Assembly: GCF_003259955.1 (NCBI RefSeq)
Contig: NZ_QLMK01000002.1
Span: 289,137-353,136, forward strand
DNA: 64,000 nucleotides
Direction of reading: 5' to 3'
Origin: Falsochrobactrum ovis
GTDB lineage: Bacteria; Pseudomonadota; Alphaproteobacteria; Rhizobiales; Rhizobiaceae
Shown here: one piece after another, positions 1 to 9,847 of the stretch
Layout of the letters: each line of letters starts with the position of its first letter
Numbering within the stretch: position 1 is the stretch's first letter
The notes under the pieces: generated by a model
What the model was told of the DNA's origin: nothing
Seen by the model: only the letters and a program-made list of their open reading frames with translations
The model's database searches: none
Made by a program: the position numbers and the translations under genes

Positions 1-97
1 CATCGTGCCGATTGCTATGGAAGAGAAGCTTCGCTTCGCTATCCGTGAAGGTGGCCGCACCGTTGGTGCAGGCATCGTAGCTTCGATCATCGAATAA
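1..97 (+). CDS. tuf: elongation factor Tu, C-terminal end (partial)
   Basis: The window opens inside a + strand reading frame whose last residues, including [17 protein letters not shown] and ending VASIIE, are the conserved C-terminus of EF-Tu domain 3. EF-Tu is the GTPase that brings aminoacyl-tRNA to the ribosome. Only about 31 residues are visible and the stop is TAA at 95-97. It lies 58 bases upstream of rpsJ, the usual str/S10 operon arrangement in Alphaproteobacteria. Confidence 0.95.
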   Translation, partial: IVPIAMEEKLRFAIREGGRTVGAGIVASIIE

Positions 98-155
98 TTA
101 GATTTGTGCAGGGGCGCTTCTTTGGAGGCGTCCCGCGTAACAAGGAACAGATGAA

Positions 156-464
156 ATGAACGGTCAAAACATCCGCATTCGCCTTAAGGCGTTTGATCAT
201 CGGATCCTTGACGCTTCGACGCGGGAAATCGTGTCGACTGCCAAGCGTACCGGTGCAAATGTGCGCGGACCGATCCCACTGCCAACACGGATCGAAAAGT
301 TCACAGTTAACCGGTCGCCGCACGTCGACAAAAAGAGCCGCGAGCAGTTCGAGATGCGCACGCACAAGCGTCTTCTCGATATCGTTGACCCGACCCCGCA
401 GACAGTTGACGCTCTGATGAAGCTGGACCTGTCAGCAGGTGTTGATGTCGAGATCAAGCTTTAA
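156..464 (+). CDS. rpsJ: 30S ribosomal protein S10 (NusE)
   Basis: S10 is a protein of the 30S head. It also acts as NusE in antitermination complexes with NusB. The 102-residue product has the typical length and the conserved start [16 protein letters not shown], with the [14 protein letters not shown] loop in the middle. An AAGGAA ribosome-binding site lies shortly before the ATG. It is the first gene of the S10 cluster and is followed by rplC after a short gap. Confidence 0.98.
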   Translation: MNGQNIRIRLKAFDHRILDASTREIVSTAKRTGANVRGPIPLPTRIEKFTVNRSPHVDKKSREQFEMRTHKRLLDIVDPTPQTVDALMKLDLSAGVDVEIKL

Positions 465-493
465 TCGGCTTGAGGACGGAAGGAACGAACCCG

Positions 494-1216
494 ATGCGTT
501 CAGGTGTTATCGCACAAAAGCTGGGCATGACCCGCGTCTATAACGACGCTGGCGAACATGTTCCAGTGACAGTTCTTCGGATGGAGAGCTGCCACGTGGT
601 CGCTCAGCGTACAGTTGAAAAGAACGGTTACACAGCTGTTCAGCTTGGCGTTGGACTTGCCAAGGTTAAAAATACAAGCAAAGCTATGCGCGGTCATTTC
701 GCGAAAGCTCAAGTAGAGCCTAAAGCTAAGCTGGCAGAATTCCGCGTTTCAGAAGAAAATCTTCTGGAAGTTGGCGCAGAAATTACTGCAGAGCATTTTG
801 TCCCGGGTCAGAAAGTTGACGTTACCGGAACCTCAATCGGTAAAGGTTTTGCCGGTGTGATGAAGCGCCACAACTTTGGTGGTGGTCGCGCGACACACGG
901 TAACTCTATTTCTCACCGTGCACATGGTTCTACTGGTCAGCGCCAAGATCCAGGTAAGGTGTTTAAAGGCAAAAAGATGGCCGGTCATATGGGGCAGACC
1001 CGCGTGACCACACAGAACATCGAAGTCGTCTCTACTGACAGTGATCGTGGCCTTATTCTGGTTCGCGGCGCAGTTCCTGGCTCCAAGGGAGCTTGGATTC
1101 TGGTTCGTGATGCAGTCAAGGTTTCTCTGCCAGAGAATGCACCCAAGCCGGCTGGTCTGCGTAAAAGCGCAAATGATGCAGCAGCGGATGCTGTCGCGAC
1201 TGAGGGAGCCGAATAA
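494..1216 (+). CDS. rplC: 50S ribosomal protein L3
   Basis: L3 is an early 50S assembly protein whose long loop reaches toward the peptidyl transferase centre. The 240-residue product starts [16 protein letters not shown] and contains the conserved loop region [20 protein letters not shown] chose the ATG at 494 over an in-frame upstream start at 470 because GGAAGGAA precedes it at the right distance and because L3 proteins begin here. Its stop codon shares one base with the rplD start (TAATG), so the two are probably translationally coupled. Confidence 0.97.
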   Translation: MRSGVIAQKLGMTRVYNDAGEHVPVTVLRMESCHVVAQRTVEKNGYTAVQLGVGLAKVKNTSKAMRGHFAKAQVEPKAKLAEFRVSEENLLEVGAEITAEHFVPGQKVDVTGTSIGKGFAGVMKRHNFGGGRATHGNSISHRAHGSTGQRQDPGKVFKGKKMAGHMGQTRVTTQNIEVVSTDSDRGLILVRGAVPGSKGAWILVRDAVKVSLPENAPKPAGLRKSANDAAADAVATEGAE

Positions 1217-1836
1217 TGGATCTCACAATTACAACTCTTGAAGGCAAGGATGCCGGCAAGGTCAAGTTGAACGAAGAAATTTTCGGTCTTGAACCTCGTG
1301 ACGACATTCTTCAGCGCGTAGTGCGCTGGCAACTGGCGCGTCGCCAGCAGGGCGGTCACTCCACGCTTACGCGCGGTGAGGTTGCTCGTACCGGAGCTAA
1401 GATGTACAAGCAGAAGGGTACGGGCCGCGCTCGTCACCATTCGGCACGTGCGCCACAGTTCCGCGGCGGTGGTAAGGCTCATGGTCCGGTAATTCGGTCT
1501 CATGATCATGATCTGCCTAAAAAGGTTCGTGCACTGGGCTTGCGTCATGCGCTTTCGGCAAAGGCAAAAGGTTCAGACCTGATCATTATTGATGATCTGG
1601 CCGCTTCGGAAGCAAAAACGAAACAGCTGGTTGCAAAGTTTGCTAAGCTCGGTCTCGAAAACGCGCTGTTGATCGGCGGAGCCGAGATTGATGCGAACTT
1701 CCAGCGGGCGGCAGCGAATATTCCGAACATCGACGTTCTGCCGGTGCAGGGTATCAATGTTTACGACATTCTTCGTCGTGGCAAGCTGGTACTTTCCAAG
1801 GCGGCTGTCGAAGCCCTCGAGGAGCGTTTCAAATGA
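1216..1836 (+). CDS. rplD: 50S ribosomal protein L4
   Basis: L4 lines the polypeptide exit tunnel and in some bacteria represses its own operon. The 206-residue product carries the tunnel-loop signature [19 protein letters not shown] around residues 56-74. It overlaps rplC by one base and rplW by four (ATGA), a tightly coupled block typical of the S10 operon. Confidence 0.98.
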   Translation: MDLTITTLEGKDAGKVKLNEEIFGLEPRDDILQRVVRWQLARRQQGGHSTLTRGEVARTGAKMYKQKGTGRARHHSARAPQFRGGGKAHGPVIRSHDHDLPKKVRALGLRHALSAKAKGSDLIIIDDLAASEAKTKQLVAKFAKLGLENALLIGGAEIDANFQRAAANIPNIDVLPVQGINVYDILRRGKLVLSKAAVEALEERFK

Positions 1837-2126
1837 CAGATCTTCGCCACTACGACGTGATCGTCAGCCCTGTTATTACTGAGAAGTCGACCTTGGTTTC
1901 CGAAAACAATCAGGTTGTCTTCAACGTAGCTCGCAAGGCGACGAAGCCGGAAATCAAGGCTGCAATCGAGGCGCTTTTTGGCGTCAAGGTTAGAGCCGTT
2001 AATACCACTGTGCGCAAAGGCAAGGTGAAGCGGTTCCGCGGCATTGTCGGGCGCCAGAGCGATGTCAAAAAAGCGATCGTTACTTTGGCTGAAGGTCAGA
2101 GCATCGACGTTTCGACTGGTCTCTGA
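1833..2126 (+). CDS. rplW: 50S ribosomal protein L23
   Basis: L23 surrounds the tunnel exit and is the docking site for trigger factor and SRP. The product has 97 residues and carries the expected [14 protein letters not shown] motif near the N-terminus. The start overlaps the rplD stop by four bases, so translation is probably coupled. rplB follows after about 20 bases. Confidence 0.98.
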   Translation: MTDLRHYDVIVSPVITEKSTLVSENNQVVFNVARKATKPEIKAAIEALFGVKVRAVNTTVRKGKVKRFRGIVGRQSDVKKAIVTLAEGQSIDVSTGL

Positions 2127-2146
2127 GAGGCCGTGGAGTAAAGACA

Positions 2147-2980
2147 ATGGCACTCAAGCACTATAATCCGATCACGCCGGGTCAGCGTCAGCTGGTCATC
2201 GTTGATCGCTCGGAACTCTACAAGGGTAAACCGGTCAAGTCATTGACGGAAGGTTTGTCCAAGAAGGGTGGCCGTAACAATACTGGTCGTATTACCGTCC
2301 GTTATCAGGGTGGTGGTCACAAGCGTAACTATCGTTTGGTTGACTTCAAACGTCGTAAACACGATGTAGTCGCAACGGTAGAACGTCTGGAATACGATCC
2401 AAACCGGACTGCGTTTATCGCATTGATCCGCTACGAAGATGGTGAGCTTAGCTACATTCTCGCTCCCCAGCGTCTTGCTGCTGGTGATCAGGTTGTGGCA
2501 GGTGCATCCGTCGACGTTAAGCCAGGAAATGCTATGCCGCTTTCGGCTATGCCTGTTGGCACTATCGTCCACAATGTGGAGATGAAGCCGGGCAAGGGTG
2601 GTCAGATCGCGCGTTCGGCCGGTGCCTATGCACAGGTAGTTGGCCGTGACCAAGGCATGGTTATTCTACGTCTGAATTCTGGTGAACAGCGTCTTGTTCC
2701 TGGTGGATGTTTTGCAACGGTTGGCGCTGTGTCCAATCCTGAGCATAGCAACATCAACGATGGTAAGGCAGGACGTGCTATATGGCGTGGTAAACGCCCT
2801 GGTGTTCGCGGCGTTGCCATGAACCCTGTCGATCACCCGCATGGTGGTGGTGAAGGTCGTACTTCAGGTGGCCGTCATCCGGTAACACCTTGGGGTAAGC
2901 CAACGAAGGGCAAGAAGACCCGTTCGAATAAGGCGACCGACAAATTCATCATGCGCTCGCGTCATCAGCGCAAGAAATAA
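2147..2980 (+). CDS. rplB: 50S ribosomal protein L2
   Basis: L2 is a universally conserved 50S protein needed for subunit joining and peptidyl transfer. The 277-residue product has the N-terminal rRNA-binding region ([20 protein letters not shown]) and the C-terminal [15 protein letters not shown] motif containing the conserved histidine. Length and order between rplW and rpsS are canonical. Confidence 0.98.
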   Translation: MALKHYNPITPGQRQLVIVDRSELYKGKPVKSLTEGLSKKGGRNNTGRITVRYQGGGHKRNYRLVDFKRRKHDVVATVERLEYDPNRTAFIALIRYEDGELSYILAPQRLAAGDQVVAGASVDVKPGNAMPLSAMPVGTIVHNVEMKPGKGGQIARSAGAYAQVVGRDQGMVILRLNSGEQRLVPGGCFATVGAVSNPEHSNINDGKAGRAIWRGKRPGVRGVAMNPVDHPHGGGEGRTSGGRHPVTPWGKPTKGKKTRSNKATDKFIMRSRHQRKK

Positions 2981-2995
2981 GAGAGGTAGTCGGAA

Positions 2996-3274
2996 GTGGC
3001 TCGTTCAGTTTGGAAAGGTCCGTTCGTTGATGGCTATCTTCTCAAAAAAGCTGAGAAGGTACGCGAAAGCGGTCGGAATGAAGTTATCAAGATGTGGAGC
3101 CGTCGCTCCACGATCTTGCCGCAGTTTGTCGGCCTGACATTCGGTGTTTATAACGGCAACAAGCATGTGCCGGTGCTAATCTCCGAAGAGATGGTCGGTC
3201 ACAAGTTCGGTGAATTCGCGCCGACACGTACCTATTACGGTCACGGTGCGGACAAGAAGGCAAAGAGGAAGTAA
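2996..3274 (+). CDS. rpsS: 30S ribosomal protein S19
   Basis: S19 sits in the 30S head next to S13 and contacts the A-site region. The 92-residue product begins [14 protein letters not shown] after a GTG start at 2996. A GAGAGG ribosome-binding site precedes it. No in-frame ATG fits the family N-terminus, so GTG is the real start. rplV follows after two bases. Confidence 0.97.
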   Translation: MARSVWKGPFVDGYLLKKAEKVRESGRNEVIKMWSRRSTILPQFVGLTFGVYNGNKHVPVLISEEMVGHKFGEFAPTRTYYGHGADKKAKRK

Positions 3275-3276
3275 CG

Positions 3277-3666
3277 ATGGGCAAGGCCAAGGCTCCCCGC
3301 CAGCTTAAGGATAACGAGGCGAAAGCCGTCGCCCGTACGCTTCGCGTCAGCCCGCAGAAGCTCAATCTTGTAGCGACGATGATTCGCGGCAAGAAAGTTA
3401 ATGCGGCGCTCGCCGATCTGACGTTCTCGCGCAAGCGGATCGCAGGAACGGTGAAGAAGACGCTCGAATCGGCTATCGCCAACGCAGAGAATAATCATGA
3501 TCTCGATGTTGACGCGCTGATCGTTGCTGAAGCTTATGTCGGCAAATCTATTGTCATGAAGCGGTTCCGCGTACGCGGACGTGGTAAGGCAAGCCGTATC
3601 GAAAAGCCGTTTTCGCATCTCACCATAGTTGTCCGCGAAGTTGCGGAAAAAGGGGAGGCCGCATAA
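3277..3666 (+). CDS. rplV: 50S ribosomal protein L22
   Basis: L22 forms part of the exit tunnel constriction through its beta-hairpin. The 129-residue product shows the family motif [20 protein letters not shown] near the N-terminus and the C-terminal hairpin region [20 protein letters not shown]. Its stop overlaps the rpsC start by one base (TAATG). Confidence 0.98.
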   Translation: MGKAKAPRQLKDNEAKAVARTLRVSPQKLNLVATMIRGKKVNAALADLTFSRKRIAGTVKKTLESAIANAENNHDLDVDALIVAEAYVGKSIVMKRFRVRGRGKASRIEKPFSHLTIVVREVAEKGEAA

Positions 3667-4376
3667 TGGGCCAGAAGATTAATCCGATCGGTTTTCGTCT
3701 CGGTATCAACCGCACCTGGGATTCCCGTTGGTATGCTAATACCGGCGAGTACGGAAAACTCCTGCATGAAGACGTTAAGATCCGTGAGTATCTTACGAAG
3801 GAACTCAAGCAGGCTGCGATCTCAAAGATTGTAATCGAACGTCCGCACAAAAAGTGCCGCGTGACGATCCATTCCGCTCGCCCTGGCATTATTATCGGAA
3901 AAAAGGGTGCAGATATCGAAAAGCTTCGCAAGAAGCTTTCCGAGATGACAAATTCCGATACGTCACTCAACATTGTTGAAGTTCGTAAGCCTGAAATTGA
4001 TGCAACTCTGGTTGCTCAATCCATCGCTCAGCAGCTTGAACGCCGTGTGGCATTCCGTCGCGCTATGAAGCGTGCTGTCCAGTCAGCAATGCGTCTTGGT
4101 GCCGAAGGAATTCGTATCAACTGTTCTGGTCGTCTGGGCGGCGCCGAAATCGCGCGTATGGAATGGTATCGTGAAGGTCGCGTTCCGCTTCACACGCTGC
4201 GTGCTGATATCGACTACGGTACAGCAGAAGCGCAAACCGCTTACGGTATCTGCGGTGTGAAGGTCTGGGTATTCAAGGGCGAAATCCTTGAGCATGACCC
4301 AATGGCATCTGAGCGCCGTGCGGTTGAGGGTGACAATCAGGGTTCCCAGCAGAACCGCCGCCGCGAAAACGCTTGA
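3666..4376 (+). CDS. rpsC: 30S ribosomal protein S3
   Basis: S3 forms part of the mRNA entry site and contributes to mRNA unwinding. The 236-residue product starts [14 protein letters not shown] and has a KH domain with the [15 protein letters not shown] core near residues 74-88, followed by the C-terminal domain with [22 protein letters not shown]. It is followed by a 39-base gap before rplP. Confidence 0.98.
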   Translation: MGQKINPIGFRLGINRTWDSRWYANTGEYGKLLHEDVKIREYLTKELKQAAISKIVIERPHKKCRVTIHSARPGIIIGKKGADIEKLRKKLSEMTNSDTSLNIVEVRKPEIDATLVAQSIAQQLERRVAFRRAMKRAVQSAMRLGAEGIRINCSGRLGGAEIARMEWYREGRVPLHTLRADIDYGTAEAQTAYGICGVKVWVFKGEILEHDPMASERRAVEGDNQGSQQNRRRENA

Positions 4377-4415
4377 TAAAGCGGGCCGCGGGCGAGAAAA
4401 TTGGAGTAAAGAACA

Positions 4416-4829
4416 ATGATGCAGCCAAGGCGCACCAAGTTCCGTAAGCAGTTCAAGGGCCGCATTCGCGGCAACTCGAAAGGCGGAACGGAACTCAATT
4501 TCGGTGCATTCGGTATCAAAGCACTTGAGCCTGAACGCGTCACAGCACGTCAGATCGAAGCGGCTCGCCGCGCGATCACCCGTCACATGAAACGTGCCGG
4601 TCGTGTATGGATCCGCATTTTCCCTGATCTGCCCGTAACGGGTAAACCTACTGAAGTCCGTATGGGTAAAGGTAAGGGATCGGTTGACTACTGGGCATGC
4701 CGTGTGGCACCAGGTCGCGTGATGTTTGAGCTTGACGGCGTACCCGAAGATGTGGCACGCGAAGCACTCAGACTCGGTGCTGCGAAGTTGCCGGTCAAGA
4801 CGCGCTTTATCCAGCGCATAGCTGAATAA
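4416..4829 (+). CDS. rplP: 50S ribosomal protein L16
   Basis: L16 helps position the A-site tRNA near the peptidyl transferase centre. The 137-residue product starts [16 protein letters not shown], as alphaproteobacterial L16 proteins do, and contains [19 protein letters not shown]. The TTGGAGTAAAGAACA stretch upstream carries the ribosome-binding site. rpmC follows closely. Confidence 0.98.
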   Translation: MMQPRRTKFRKQFKGRIRGNSKGGTELNFGAFGIKALEPERVTARQIEAARRAITRHMKRAGRVWIRIFPDLPVTGKPTEVRMGKGKGSVDYWACRVAPGRVMFELDGVPEDVAREALRLGAAKLPVKTRFIQRIAE

Positions 4830-4840
4830 GAGAGGCAGCC

Positions 4841-5041
4841 ATGAAAGCCGCTGATATTCGGGCAAAAAGCCTCGATCAGATCAATGAAGAGTTGGTCGCA
4901 CTGAAGAAAGAACAGTTTAATCTGCGCTTTCAGAAAGCGACTGGCCAACTTGAGAAAACCGCGCGCGTGAAGCAGGTTCGCCGCAACATTGCGCGTATTA
5001 AGACTATTGCCCGCCAGAAGGCGGCCGAAAGCAAGGCATAA
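4841..5041 (+). CDS. rpmC: 50S ribosomal protein L29
   Basis: L29 is a small helical protein next to L23 at the tunnel exit. The 66-residue product has the family pattern [22 protein letters not shown] followed by [16 protein letters not shown] lies seven to twelve bases before the ATG. It is flanked by rplP and rpsQ as expected. Confidence 0.97.
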   Translation: MKAADIRAKSLDQINEELVALKKEQFNLRFQKATGQLEKTARVKQVRRNIARIKTIARQKAAESKA

Positions 5042-5053
5042 GGAAGAATTAGC

Positions 5054-5296
5054 ATGCCTAAACGCGTTCTGCAGGGCGTTGTCGTCAGCGACAAGAACGA
5101 TAAGACTGTTGTAGTGAAGGTTGAGCGCCGCTATTCGCATCCGCTCCTCCAGAAGACAATTCGTCAGTCAAAAAAGTACAAAGCGCACGACGAGAACAAC
5201 CAATTCAAGGTTGGTGATAGTGTTTCCATTCAGGAATCAGCACCAATCTCGAAGGACAAACGCTGGGTCGTTCTGACGAACGAATCAGCGGGCTAA
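5054..5296 (+). CDS. rpsQ: 30S ribosomal protein S17
   Basis: S17 is an OB-fold primary-binding 30S protein. The 80-residue product starts [21 protein letters not shown] and contains the [22 protein letters not shown] segment typical of the family. In E. coli this gene ends the S10 operon. Here it is followed by a 68-base gap that holds a composite hairpin, then rplN. Confidence 0.98.
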   Translation: MPKRVLQGVVVSDKNDKTVVVKVERRYSHPLLQKTIRQSKKYKAHDENNQFKVGDSVSIQESAPISKDKRWVVLTNESAG

Positions 5297-5308
5297 ATTA
5301 CAAACACG

Positions 5309-5342
5309 CAGCTTAGGTAGGGCAGGAGCCCTTAACCAGCTG
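5309..5342 (+). promoter_or_regulatory. composite hairpin at the S10/spc operon junction
   Basis: Three stacked helices can be seen: CAGCT (5309-5313) with AGCTG (5338-5342), GGT (5316-5318) with ACC (5335-5337), and AGGGC (5319-5323) with GCCCT (5328-5332), closed by an AGGA loop. No T-run follows, so this is not a classical terminator. It lies exactly where the S10 and spc operons are divided in E. coli, which suggests an RNA processing or attenuation role. The function is inferred. Confidence 0.55.
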
Positions 5343-5364
5343 AAGGAAAAGAAGGCGGCCAGTC

Positions 5365-5733
5365 ATGATTCAGATGCAAACAAACCTCGACGTGGCGGAT
5401 AACTCCGGCGCACGTCGTGTCATGTGCATCAAGGTGCTGGGCGGTTCCAAGCGGCGTTACGCTTCCGTTGGCGACATCATTGTGGTGTCGGTCAAGGAAG
5501 CTATCCCGCGCGGCCGCGTCAAAAAAGGTGACGTAATGAAGGCGGTAGTTGTACGTACCGCCAAGGACATTCGTCGTCCGGACGGTAGTGTTATCCGTTT
5601 TGATAACAATGCAGCCGTCCTCATTGATAACAAGAAAGAGCCTATTGGTACGCGTATCTTCGGACCGGTTCCGCGTGAACTTCGCGCTAAGAGCCACATG
5701 AAGATCATCTCGCTGGCTCCGGAAGTTCTGTAA
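5365..5733 (+). CDS. rplN: 50S ribosomal protein L14
   Basis: L14 forms part of the 50S interface and contacts 16S rRNA. The 122-residue product starts [20 protein letters not shown], the universal L14 N-terminus, and has the usual length. It opens the spc-type block and is followed by rplX after 12 bases. Confidence 0.98.
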   Translation: MIQMQTNLDVADNSGARRVMCIKVLGGSKRRYASVGDIIVVSVKEAIPRGRVKKGDVMKAVVVRTAKDIRRPDGSVIRFDNNAAVLIDNKKEPIGTRIFGPVPRELRAKSHMKIISLAPEVL

Positions 5734-5745
5734 GGAAGCAAGACG

Positions 5746-6057
5746 ATGCAAAAGATTCGCAAAGGCGACAGCGTTGTCGTGTTGTCCGGTAAGGACAAGG
5801 GCCGTAAAGGCGAAGTTCTCAAAGTAATGCCAAAGGATGATAAAGCACTCGTCCGTGGTATAAATGTTGTGAAGCGTCATCAGCGCCAGACACAGACTCA
5901 GGAAGCCGGCATTATCTCTAAAGAAGCGCCGATCCATCTGTCCAACCTGGCTATCGTCGATCCTAAGGATGGCAAGCCGACCCGCGTCGGTTTCCGTATT
6001 GAGGACGGCAAGAAGGTTCGTGTAGCAAAACGTTCTGGAGCGCTGATCGATGGCTGA
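5746..6057 (+). CDS. rplX: 50S ribosomal protein L24
   Basis: L24 initiates 50S assembly and sits near the tunnel exit. The 103-residue product begins [24 protein letters not shown], the KOW motif region. Its 3' end overlaps rplE by eight bases in another frame, which implies translational coupling. Confidence 0.98.
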   Translation: MQKIRKGDSVVVLSGKDKGRKGEVLKVMPKDDKALVRGINVVKRHQRQTQTQEAGIISKEAPIHLSNLAIVDPKDGKPTRVGFRIEDGKKVRVAKRSGALIDG

Positions 6058-6607
6058 GCAAAAGGCACTTCCTCGCTTCAAGCAACTTTATCGGGATAAG
6101 ATCCGGAAAGCTATGCTTGAAGAATTCAAGTACAGCAATGAGATGCAAATTCCGCGTCTCGATAAAGTTGTACTCAATATGGGCGTTGGCGAAGCTACTG
6201 GCGACTCCAAAAAGCCTGCGATTGCTGCGGAAGATCTCGGCCTGATCGCCGGTCAGAAGGCAGTTATTACTCGTGCACGCAATTCGATCGCAACTTTCCG
6301 GTTGCGCGAAGACATGCCAATCGGTACGAAGGTTACTCTTCGTCAGGATCGCATGTACGAATTCCTTGATCGCCTGATCACGATCGCGCTTCCACGCGTT
6401 CGCGACTTCCGTGGTCTGAATCCGAAGAGCTTTGATGGTCGTGGCAATTTTGCTATGGGTATCAAGGAACACATCGTGTTTCCGGAAATCAACTACGATA
6501 AAGTTGATCAGATCTGGGGCATGGACATCATCGTTTGCACGACTGCAAAAACGGATGATGAGGCGCGCGCATTGCTGCGTGGCTTCAACTTCCCGTTCCG
6601 CCAGTAA
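6050..6607 (+). CDS. rplE: 50S ribosomal protein L5
   Basis: L5 binds 5S rRNA and contacts the P-site tRNA. The 185-residue product contains [15 protein letters not shown] near residue 40 and the C-terminal [17 protein letters not shown] motif. It overlaps the end of rplX by eight bases and is followed by rpsN after 26 bases. Confidence 0.98.
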   Translation: MAEQKALPRFKQLYRDKIRKAMLEEFKYSNEMQIPRLDKVVLNMGVGEATGDSKKPAIAAEDLGLIAGQKAVITRARNSIATFRLREDMPIGTKVTLRQDRMYEFLDRLITIALPRVRDFRGLNPKSFDGRGNFAMGIKEHIVFPEINYDKVDQIWGMDIIVCTTAKTDDEARALLRGFNFPFRQ

Positions 6608-6633
6608 CGGCAAGCGTAGCGAGGTATATTAAT

Positions 6634-6939
6634 ATGGCCAAGACTAGCGCAGTCGAAAAAAACAAGCGCCGCGAAAAGTTGGTTAAGCGTTACGCTGAAA
6701 AGCGTGCACGTCTGAAGGCGATCGTAATGGATCAGAGCCTTCCGCTGGATGAGCGTTTTCGCGCTACTATTCAGCTCGCCGAATTGCCGCGTAATTCAGC
6801 CAAGGTTCGTGTTCGCAATCGTTGCGAAATTACAGGCCGGCCGCGTGCTTATTACCGTAAACTGAAGATGTCGCGTATTGCACTTCGTCAGTATGGTTCG
6901 CTTGGACAGGTTCCGGGCGTGGTAAAGTCGAGCTGGTAA
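6634..6939 (+). CDS. rpsN: 30S ribosomal protein S14 (zinc-independent form)
   Basis: S14 is a 30S head protein near S3 and S10. The product is 101 residues, the long form. It contains a single Cys (in [15 protein letters not shown]) rather than a four-Cys zinc ribbon, so it is the zinc-independent type. rpsH follows after ten bases with GGAG just ahead of its ATG. Confidence 0.97.
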   Translation: MAKTSAVEKNKRREKLVKRYAEKRARLKAIVMDQSLPLDERFRATIQLAELPRNSAKVRVRNRCEITGRPRAYYRKLKMSRIALRQYGSLGQVPGVVKSSW

Positions 6940-6949
6940 GGAGTAGCAT

Positions 6950-7348
6950 ATGTCTGTGTCAGATCCTATCGGCGATATGCTGACCCGTATCCGCAACGCG
7001 ATTGGCCGCAAGAAGACCAAGGTTTCGACCCCGGCTTCTAAGCTGCGTGCGCGGGTGCTGGATGTCCTTCAAGCAGAAGGTTATATCCGCGGATACACGC
7101 AAAGCGAGTTCGTTAACGGCAAGGCCGAGATCGAAATCGAGCTGAAATATTATGAAGGTGTTCCAGTTATTCGCGAACTTACGCGCGTATCGAAACCTGG
7201 CCGTCGCGTTTACGTGTCGGTTAAGTCGATCCCGCAGGTTGCGAATGGCCTTGGCATCTCGATCCTTTCCACACCGAAAGGTGTTATGGCGGATCATGAA
7301 GCCCGTGAACAAAACGTTGGTGGTGAGCTGCTTTGCCGCATCTTCTGA
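6950..7348 (+). CDS. rpsH: 30S ribosomal protein S8
   Basis: S8 binds the central domain of 16S rRNA and in E. coli represses the spc operon. The 132-residue product starts [17 protein letters not shown] and ends with the conserved [26 protein letters not shown] region. An AAGGAG ribosome-binding site lies before the ATG. Confidence 0.98.
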   Translation: MSVSDPIGDMLTRIRNAIGRKKTKVSTPASKLRARVLDVLQAEGYIRGYTQSEFVNGKAEIEIELKYYEGVPVIRELTRVSKPGRRVYVSVKSIPQVANGLGISILSTPKGVMADHEAREQNVGGELLCRIF

Positions 7349-7387
7349 TGCGGTTGGCAGTGAACAGATAAACGGACAGGTATAAAA

Positions 7388-7921
7388 ATGTCTCGTATCG
7401 GTAAAAAACCCGTGCCGGTCCCGGCGGGCGTGACCGCCAGTGTTGAAGGGCAGATCGTCAAAGCTAAGGGCGCAAAAGGCGAATTGTCGTTCGTCGTGCA
7501 CGATGAAGTTCTGGTCAAAATGGATGAAAACGGCATTTCCGTTGATCCACGTGACCAGTCTAAGAACGCTCGTTCGAAGTGGGGCATGGCCCGCACAATG
7601 ATTTCTAACATCTTGACTGGTGTAAAAGACGGTTTCGAGAAAAAATTGGAAATCAACGGTGTCGGTTATCGTGCCGCAATGCAGGGCAAAAACCTTCAGC
7701 TTTCGCTCGGTTTTAGCCATGACGTTGTCTACAATGTGCCTGCTGGCATCACCGTATCTGTGCCGAAGCCGACGGAAATCGTTGTCTCTGGTATTGATAA
7801 GCAGCAAGTCGGCCAGGTAGCGGCGGAAATCCGTGAATATCGCGCGCCAGAGCCTTATAAAGGCAAGGGCGTTAAATATGCGAATGAAGTTATCGTTCGC
7901 AAAGAAGGCAAGAAGAAGTAA
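7388..7921 (+). CDS. rplF: 50S ribosomal protein L6
   Basis: L6 sits near the factor-binding site and the sarcin-ricin loop. The 177-residue product starts [15 protein letters not shown]. It carries the C-terminal signature [16 protein letters not shown]. Length and position between rpsH and rplR are standard. Confidence 0.98.
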   Translation: MSRIGKKPVPVPAGVTASVEGQIVKAKGAKGELSFVVHDEVLVKMDENGISVDPRDQSKNARSKWGMARTMISNILTGVKDGFEKKLEINGVGYRAAMQGKNLQLSLGFSHDVVYNVPAGITVSVPKPTEIVVSGIDKQQVGQVAAEIREYRAPEPYKGKGVKYANEVIVRKEGKKK

Positions 7922-7933
7922 GGGAAGCGCGTC

Positions 7934-8296
7934 ATGGCATCGCCAAAACAAACTTTGCAGCGTCGCGCTGCTCGCGTTCGTCGTCAGATCAAGGCGGTCG
8001 CGAACGGCCGTCCGCGCCTCAGTGTTTATCGCTCATCAAAGAACATTTATGTTCAGGTTATCGATGATGTACGCGGTGTAACTATTGCGTCAGCCTCGAC
8101 TCTGGATGGTGATTTGAAGGGCAAACTCAGCACTGGTGCCGATCAGGCGGCGGCTAAAGCCGTTGGTAAACTGGTTGCTGAGCGTGCGGTAAAGGCTGGT
8201 ATCAAAGAAGTCGTGTTTGATCGTGGTGCATATATTTACCATGGTCGAGTCAAGGCTCTTGCAGAAGCAGCTCGTGAAGGCGGGTTGAGCTTCTAA
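7934..8296 (+). CDS. rplR: 50S ribosomal protein L18
   Basis: L18 binds 5S rRNA together with L5. The 120-residue product has the family segment [20 protein letters not shown] and the C-terminal [24 protein letters not shown]. It is followed by a 40-base gap and rpsE. Confidence 0.98.
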   Translation: MASPKQTLQRRAARVRRQIKAVANGRPRLSVYRSSKNIYVQVIDDVRGVTIASASTLDGDLKGKLSTGADQAAAKAVGKLVAERAVKAGIKEVVFDRGAYIYHGRVKALAEAAREGGLSF

Positions 8297-8336
8297 TTAA
8301 AACTTGTGCTTCCGGAAAAGAATAAAGGAATAGGAT

Positions 8337-8897
8337 ATGGCACAGAGAGATCGTAACCGTGAAGATCGCGGTCGCGAAGAGCGTGATAGCGAATTCGTTG
8401 ACAAGCTTGTTCACATCAACCGTGTTGCCAAAGTGGTCAAGGGTGGCCGTCGTTTTGGTTTTGCCGCACTGGTAGTAGTGGGCGATCAGAAGGGCCGCGT
8501 TGGCTTTGGTCATGGTAAGGCGCGCGAAGTACCTGAGGCAATCCGTAAGGCAACTGAAGCTGCCAAGCGTGATTTGATCTTTGTTCCACTTCGTTCGGGT
8601 CGTACCCTTCATCACGATGTGAATGGCCGTCACGGCGCTGGCAAGGTTCTGCTTCGCGCAGCTCCGGCTGGTACTGGTATCATTGCTGGTGGTCCGATGC
8701 GTGCGGTGTTCGAGACTCTTGGCGTTCAGGACGTAGTTGCCAAATCGCTGGGCTCATCGAACCCTTACAACATGGTTCGTGCAACCTTTGACGCTCTGAA
8801 GCATCAGATGCATCCAAAGGATATTGCTGCACAGCGTGGTATTAAGTACTCGACCCTTCAGGCTCGCCGCCAAGAAGTAGTCGGATCCGAAGAATAG
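8337..8897 (+). CDS. rpsE: 30S ribosomal protein S5
   Basis: S5 works at the mRNA entry site and in decoding accuracy. The 186-residue product contains the N-terminal double-stranded RNA-binding segment [20 protein letters not shown] and the C-terminal domain with [15 protein letters not shown] and [16 protein letters not shown] short hairpin follows in the gap before rpmD. Confidence 0.98.
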   Translation: MAQRDRNREDRGREERDSEFVDKLVHINRVAKVVKGGRRFGFAALVVVGDQKGRVGFGHGKAREVPEAIRKATEAAKRDLIFVPLRSGRTLHHDVNGRHGAGKVLLRAAPAGTGIIAGGPMRAVFETLGVQDVVAKSLGSSNPYNMVRATFDALKHQMHPKDIAAQRGIKYSTLQARRQEVVGSEE

Positions 8898-8914
8898 CCA
8901 ATAGTTTGTGCCAG

Positions 8915-8930
8915 TCCGGTAATCACCGGA
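8915..8930 (+). promoter_or_regulatory. short hairpin between rpsE and rpmD
   Basis: TCCGGT (8915-8920) pairs perfectly with ACCGGA (8925-8930) around an AATC tetraloop. There is no T-run after it, so it is not a clear terminator. It is one of a series of hairpins in the gaps of this ribosomal cluster. Confidence 0.4.
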
Positions 8931-8955
8931 TACGCCATAGACAAGGATTTTAGTG

Positions 8956-9153
8956 ATGGCTGATAAGAAGGGTAAGACGGTTACGGTCGAACAGATCGGC
9001 AGCCCTATCCGCCGTCCAGCCGTACAGCGCGCAACGCTGATCGGTCTTGGACTTAACAAAATGCACCGCCGCCGTACGCTGGAAGATACACCTTCCGTAC
9101 GCGGTATGATCGCCAGGGTTCAGCACCTTGTCCGCGTTGTGGACGAAGGCTGA
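8956..9153 (+). CDS. rpmD: 50S ribosomal protein L30
   Basis: L30 is a small 50S protein. The 65-residue product ([20 protein letters not shown]) ends with the conserved [16 protein letters not shown] use the ATG at 8956 rather than the adjacent in-frame GTG at 8953 because AAGGA (8943-8947) is then better spaced and family members start MAD or similar. Confidence 0.95.
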   Translation: MADKKGKTVTVEQIGSPIRRPAVQRATLIGLGLNKMHRRRTLEDTPSVRGMIARVQHLVRVVDEG

Positions 9154-9173
9154 GAGCGCAGGGAGACAGAGAA

Positions 9174-9644
9174 ATGAAACTCAACGATCTGCGTAATAGG
9201 CCAGGTTCGGTCCAGGCACCAAAACGCGTTGGTCGCGGTATTGGTTCTGGTACCGGTAAGACCGGCGGTCGTGGCGTCAAGGGACAAAAGTCTCGTTCAG
9301 GCGTAGCGATTAACGGTTTTGAAGGCGGCCAGATGCCAATCTACCGCCGTCTGCCGAAGCGTGGTTTCACCAACATTTTTGCAAAAGACTTTAACATTTT
9401 ATCGCTTGGTCGTATCCAGATCGCGATCGATGCTGGTAAGCTTGATGCGAAAGAAGTTGTGAACATTGAAACGCTGAAAGCTGCGGGCGTCATTCGTCGT
9501 GCGAAAGACGGTGTTCGTATTCTTGCGGATGGTGATCTTAAGACCAAAGTTGCTTTTGAAGTAGCAGGTGCTTCCAAGCAGGCGATTGAAAAAATCGAAA
9601 AAGCTGGTGGCAGCATTAAGCTTCCAGAAGCTGCAGCGAAATAA
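9174..9644 (+). CDS. rplO: 50S ribosomal protein L15
   Basis: L15 is a late-assembly 50S protein. The 156-residue product starts [22 protein letters not shown] and has the glycine- and lysine-rich [20 protein letters not shown] segment. It ends 203 bases before secY, and this gap holds a large nested hairpin. Confidence 0.98.
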   Translation: MKLNDLRNRPGSVQAPKRVGRGIGSGTGKTGGRGVKGQKSRSGVAINGFEGGQMPIYRRLPKRGFTNIFAKDFNILSLGRIQIAIDAGKLDAKEVVNIETLKAAGVIRRAKDGVRILADGDLKTKVAFEVAGASKQAIEKIEKAGGSIKLPEAAAK

Positions 9645-9660
9645 AACGATTAAAAAATTG

Positions 9661-9734
9661 AGCGGCGGCCCAGTGCAAATTCGTTAAAGGGGAAGAATTC
9701 CCTTTAGAATTGCGATTTAAACTGGGCCGCCGCT
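9661..9734 (+). promoter_or_regulatory. nested hairpin between rplO and secY
   Basis: A perfect 14-base inverted repeat, AGCGGCGGCCCAGT (9661-9674) and ACTGGGCCGCCGCT (9721-9734), encloses a second hairpin, TAAAGGG (9685-9691) with CCCTTTA (9700-9706), flanked by GCAAATTC and GAATTGC that can also pair. No T-run follows the outer stem. The structure is far stronger than needed for a spacer and could separate spc ribosomal genes from secY by processing or attenuation. The role is inferred. Confidence 0.65.
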
Positions 9735-9847
9735 TGCATCTCTATGCCAATGCGCATATCTGGGCAGAGTCTTCTTTTATGCGGGTGCGAGTCGGATGAT
9801 GTTCGACATGCGTTTTGAAGACAGGAGCTTTTTACCGGAGAAATTTA

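Noticed and set aside
985-1548. 187-codon frame on - opposite rplC and rplD
   Set aside because: It overlaps conserved coding sequence fully and has no ribosome-binding site or recognisable motifs.
6959-7951. 330-codon open frame on - opposite rpsH, rplF and rplR
   Set aside because: It lies entirely opposite three well-supported ribosomal genes and its sequence shows no family features. It is a shadow of codon usage.
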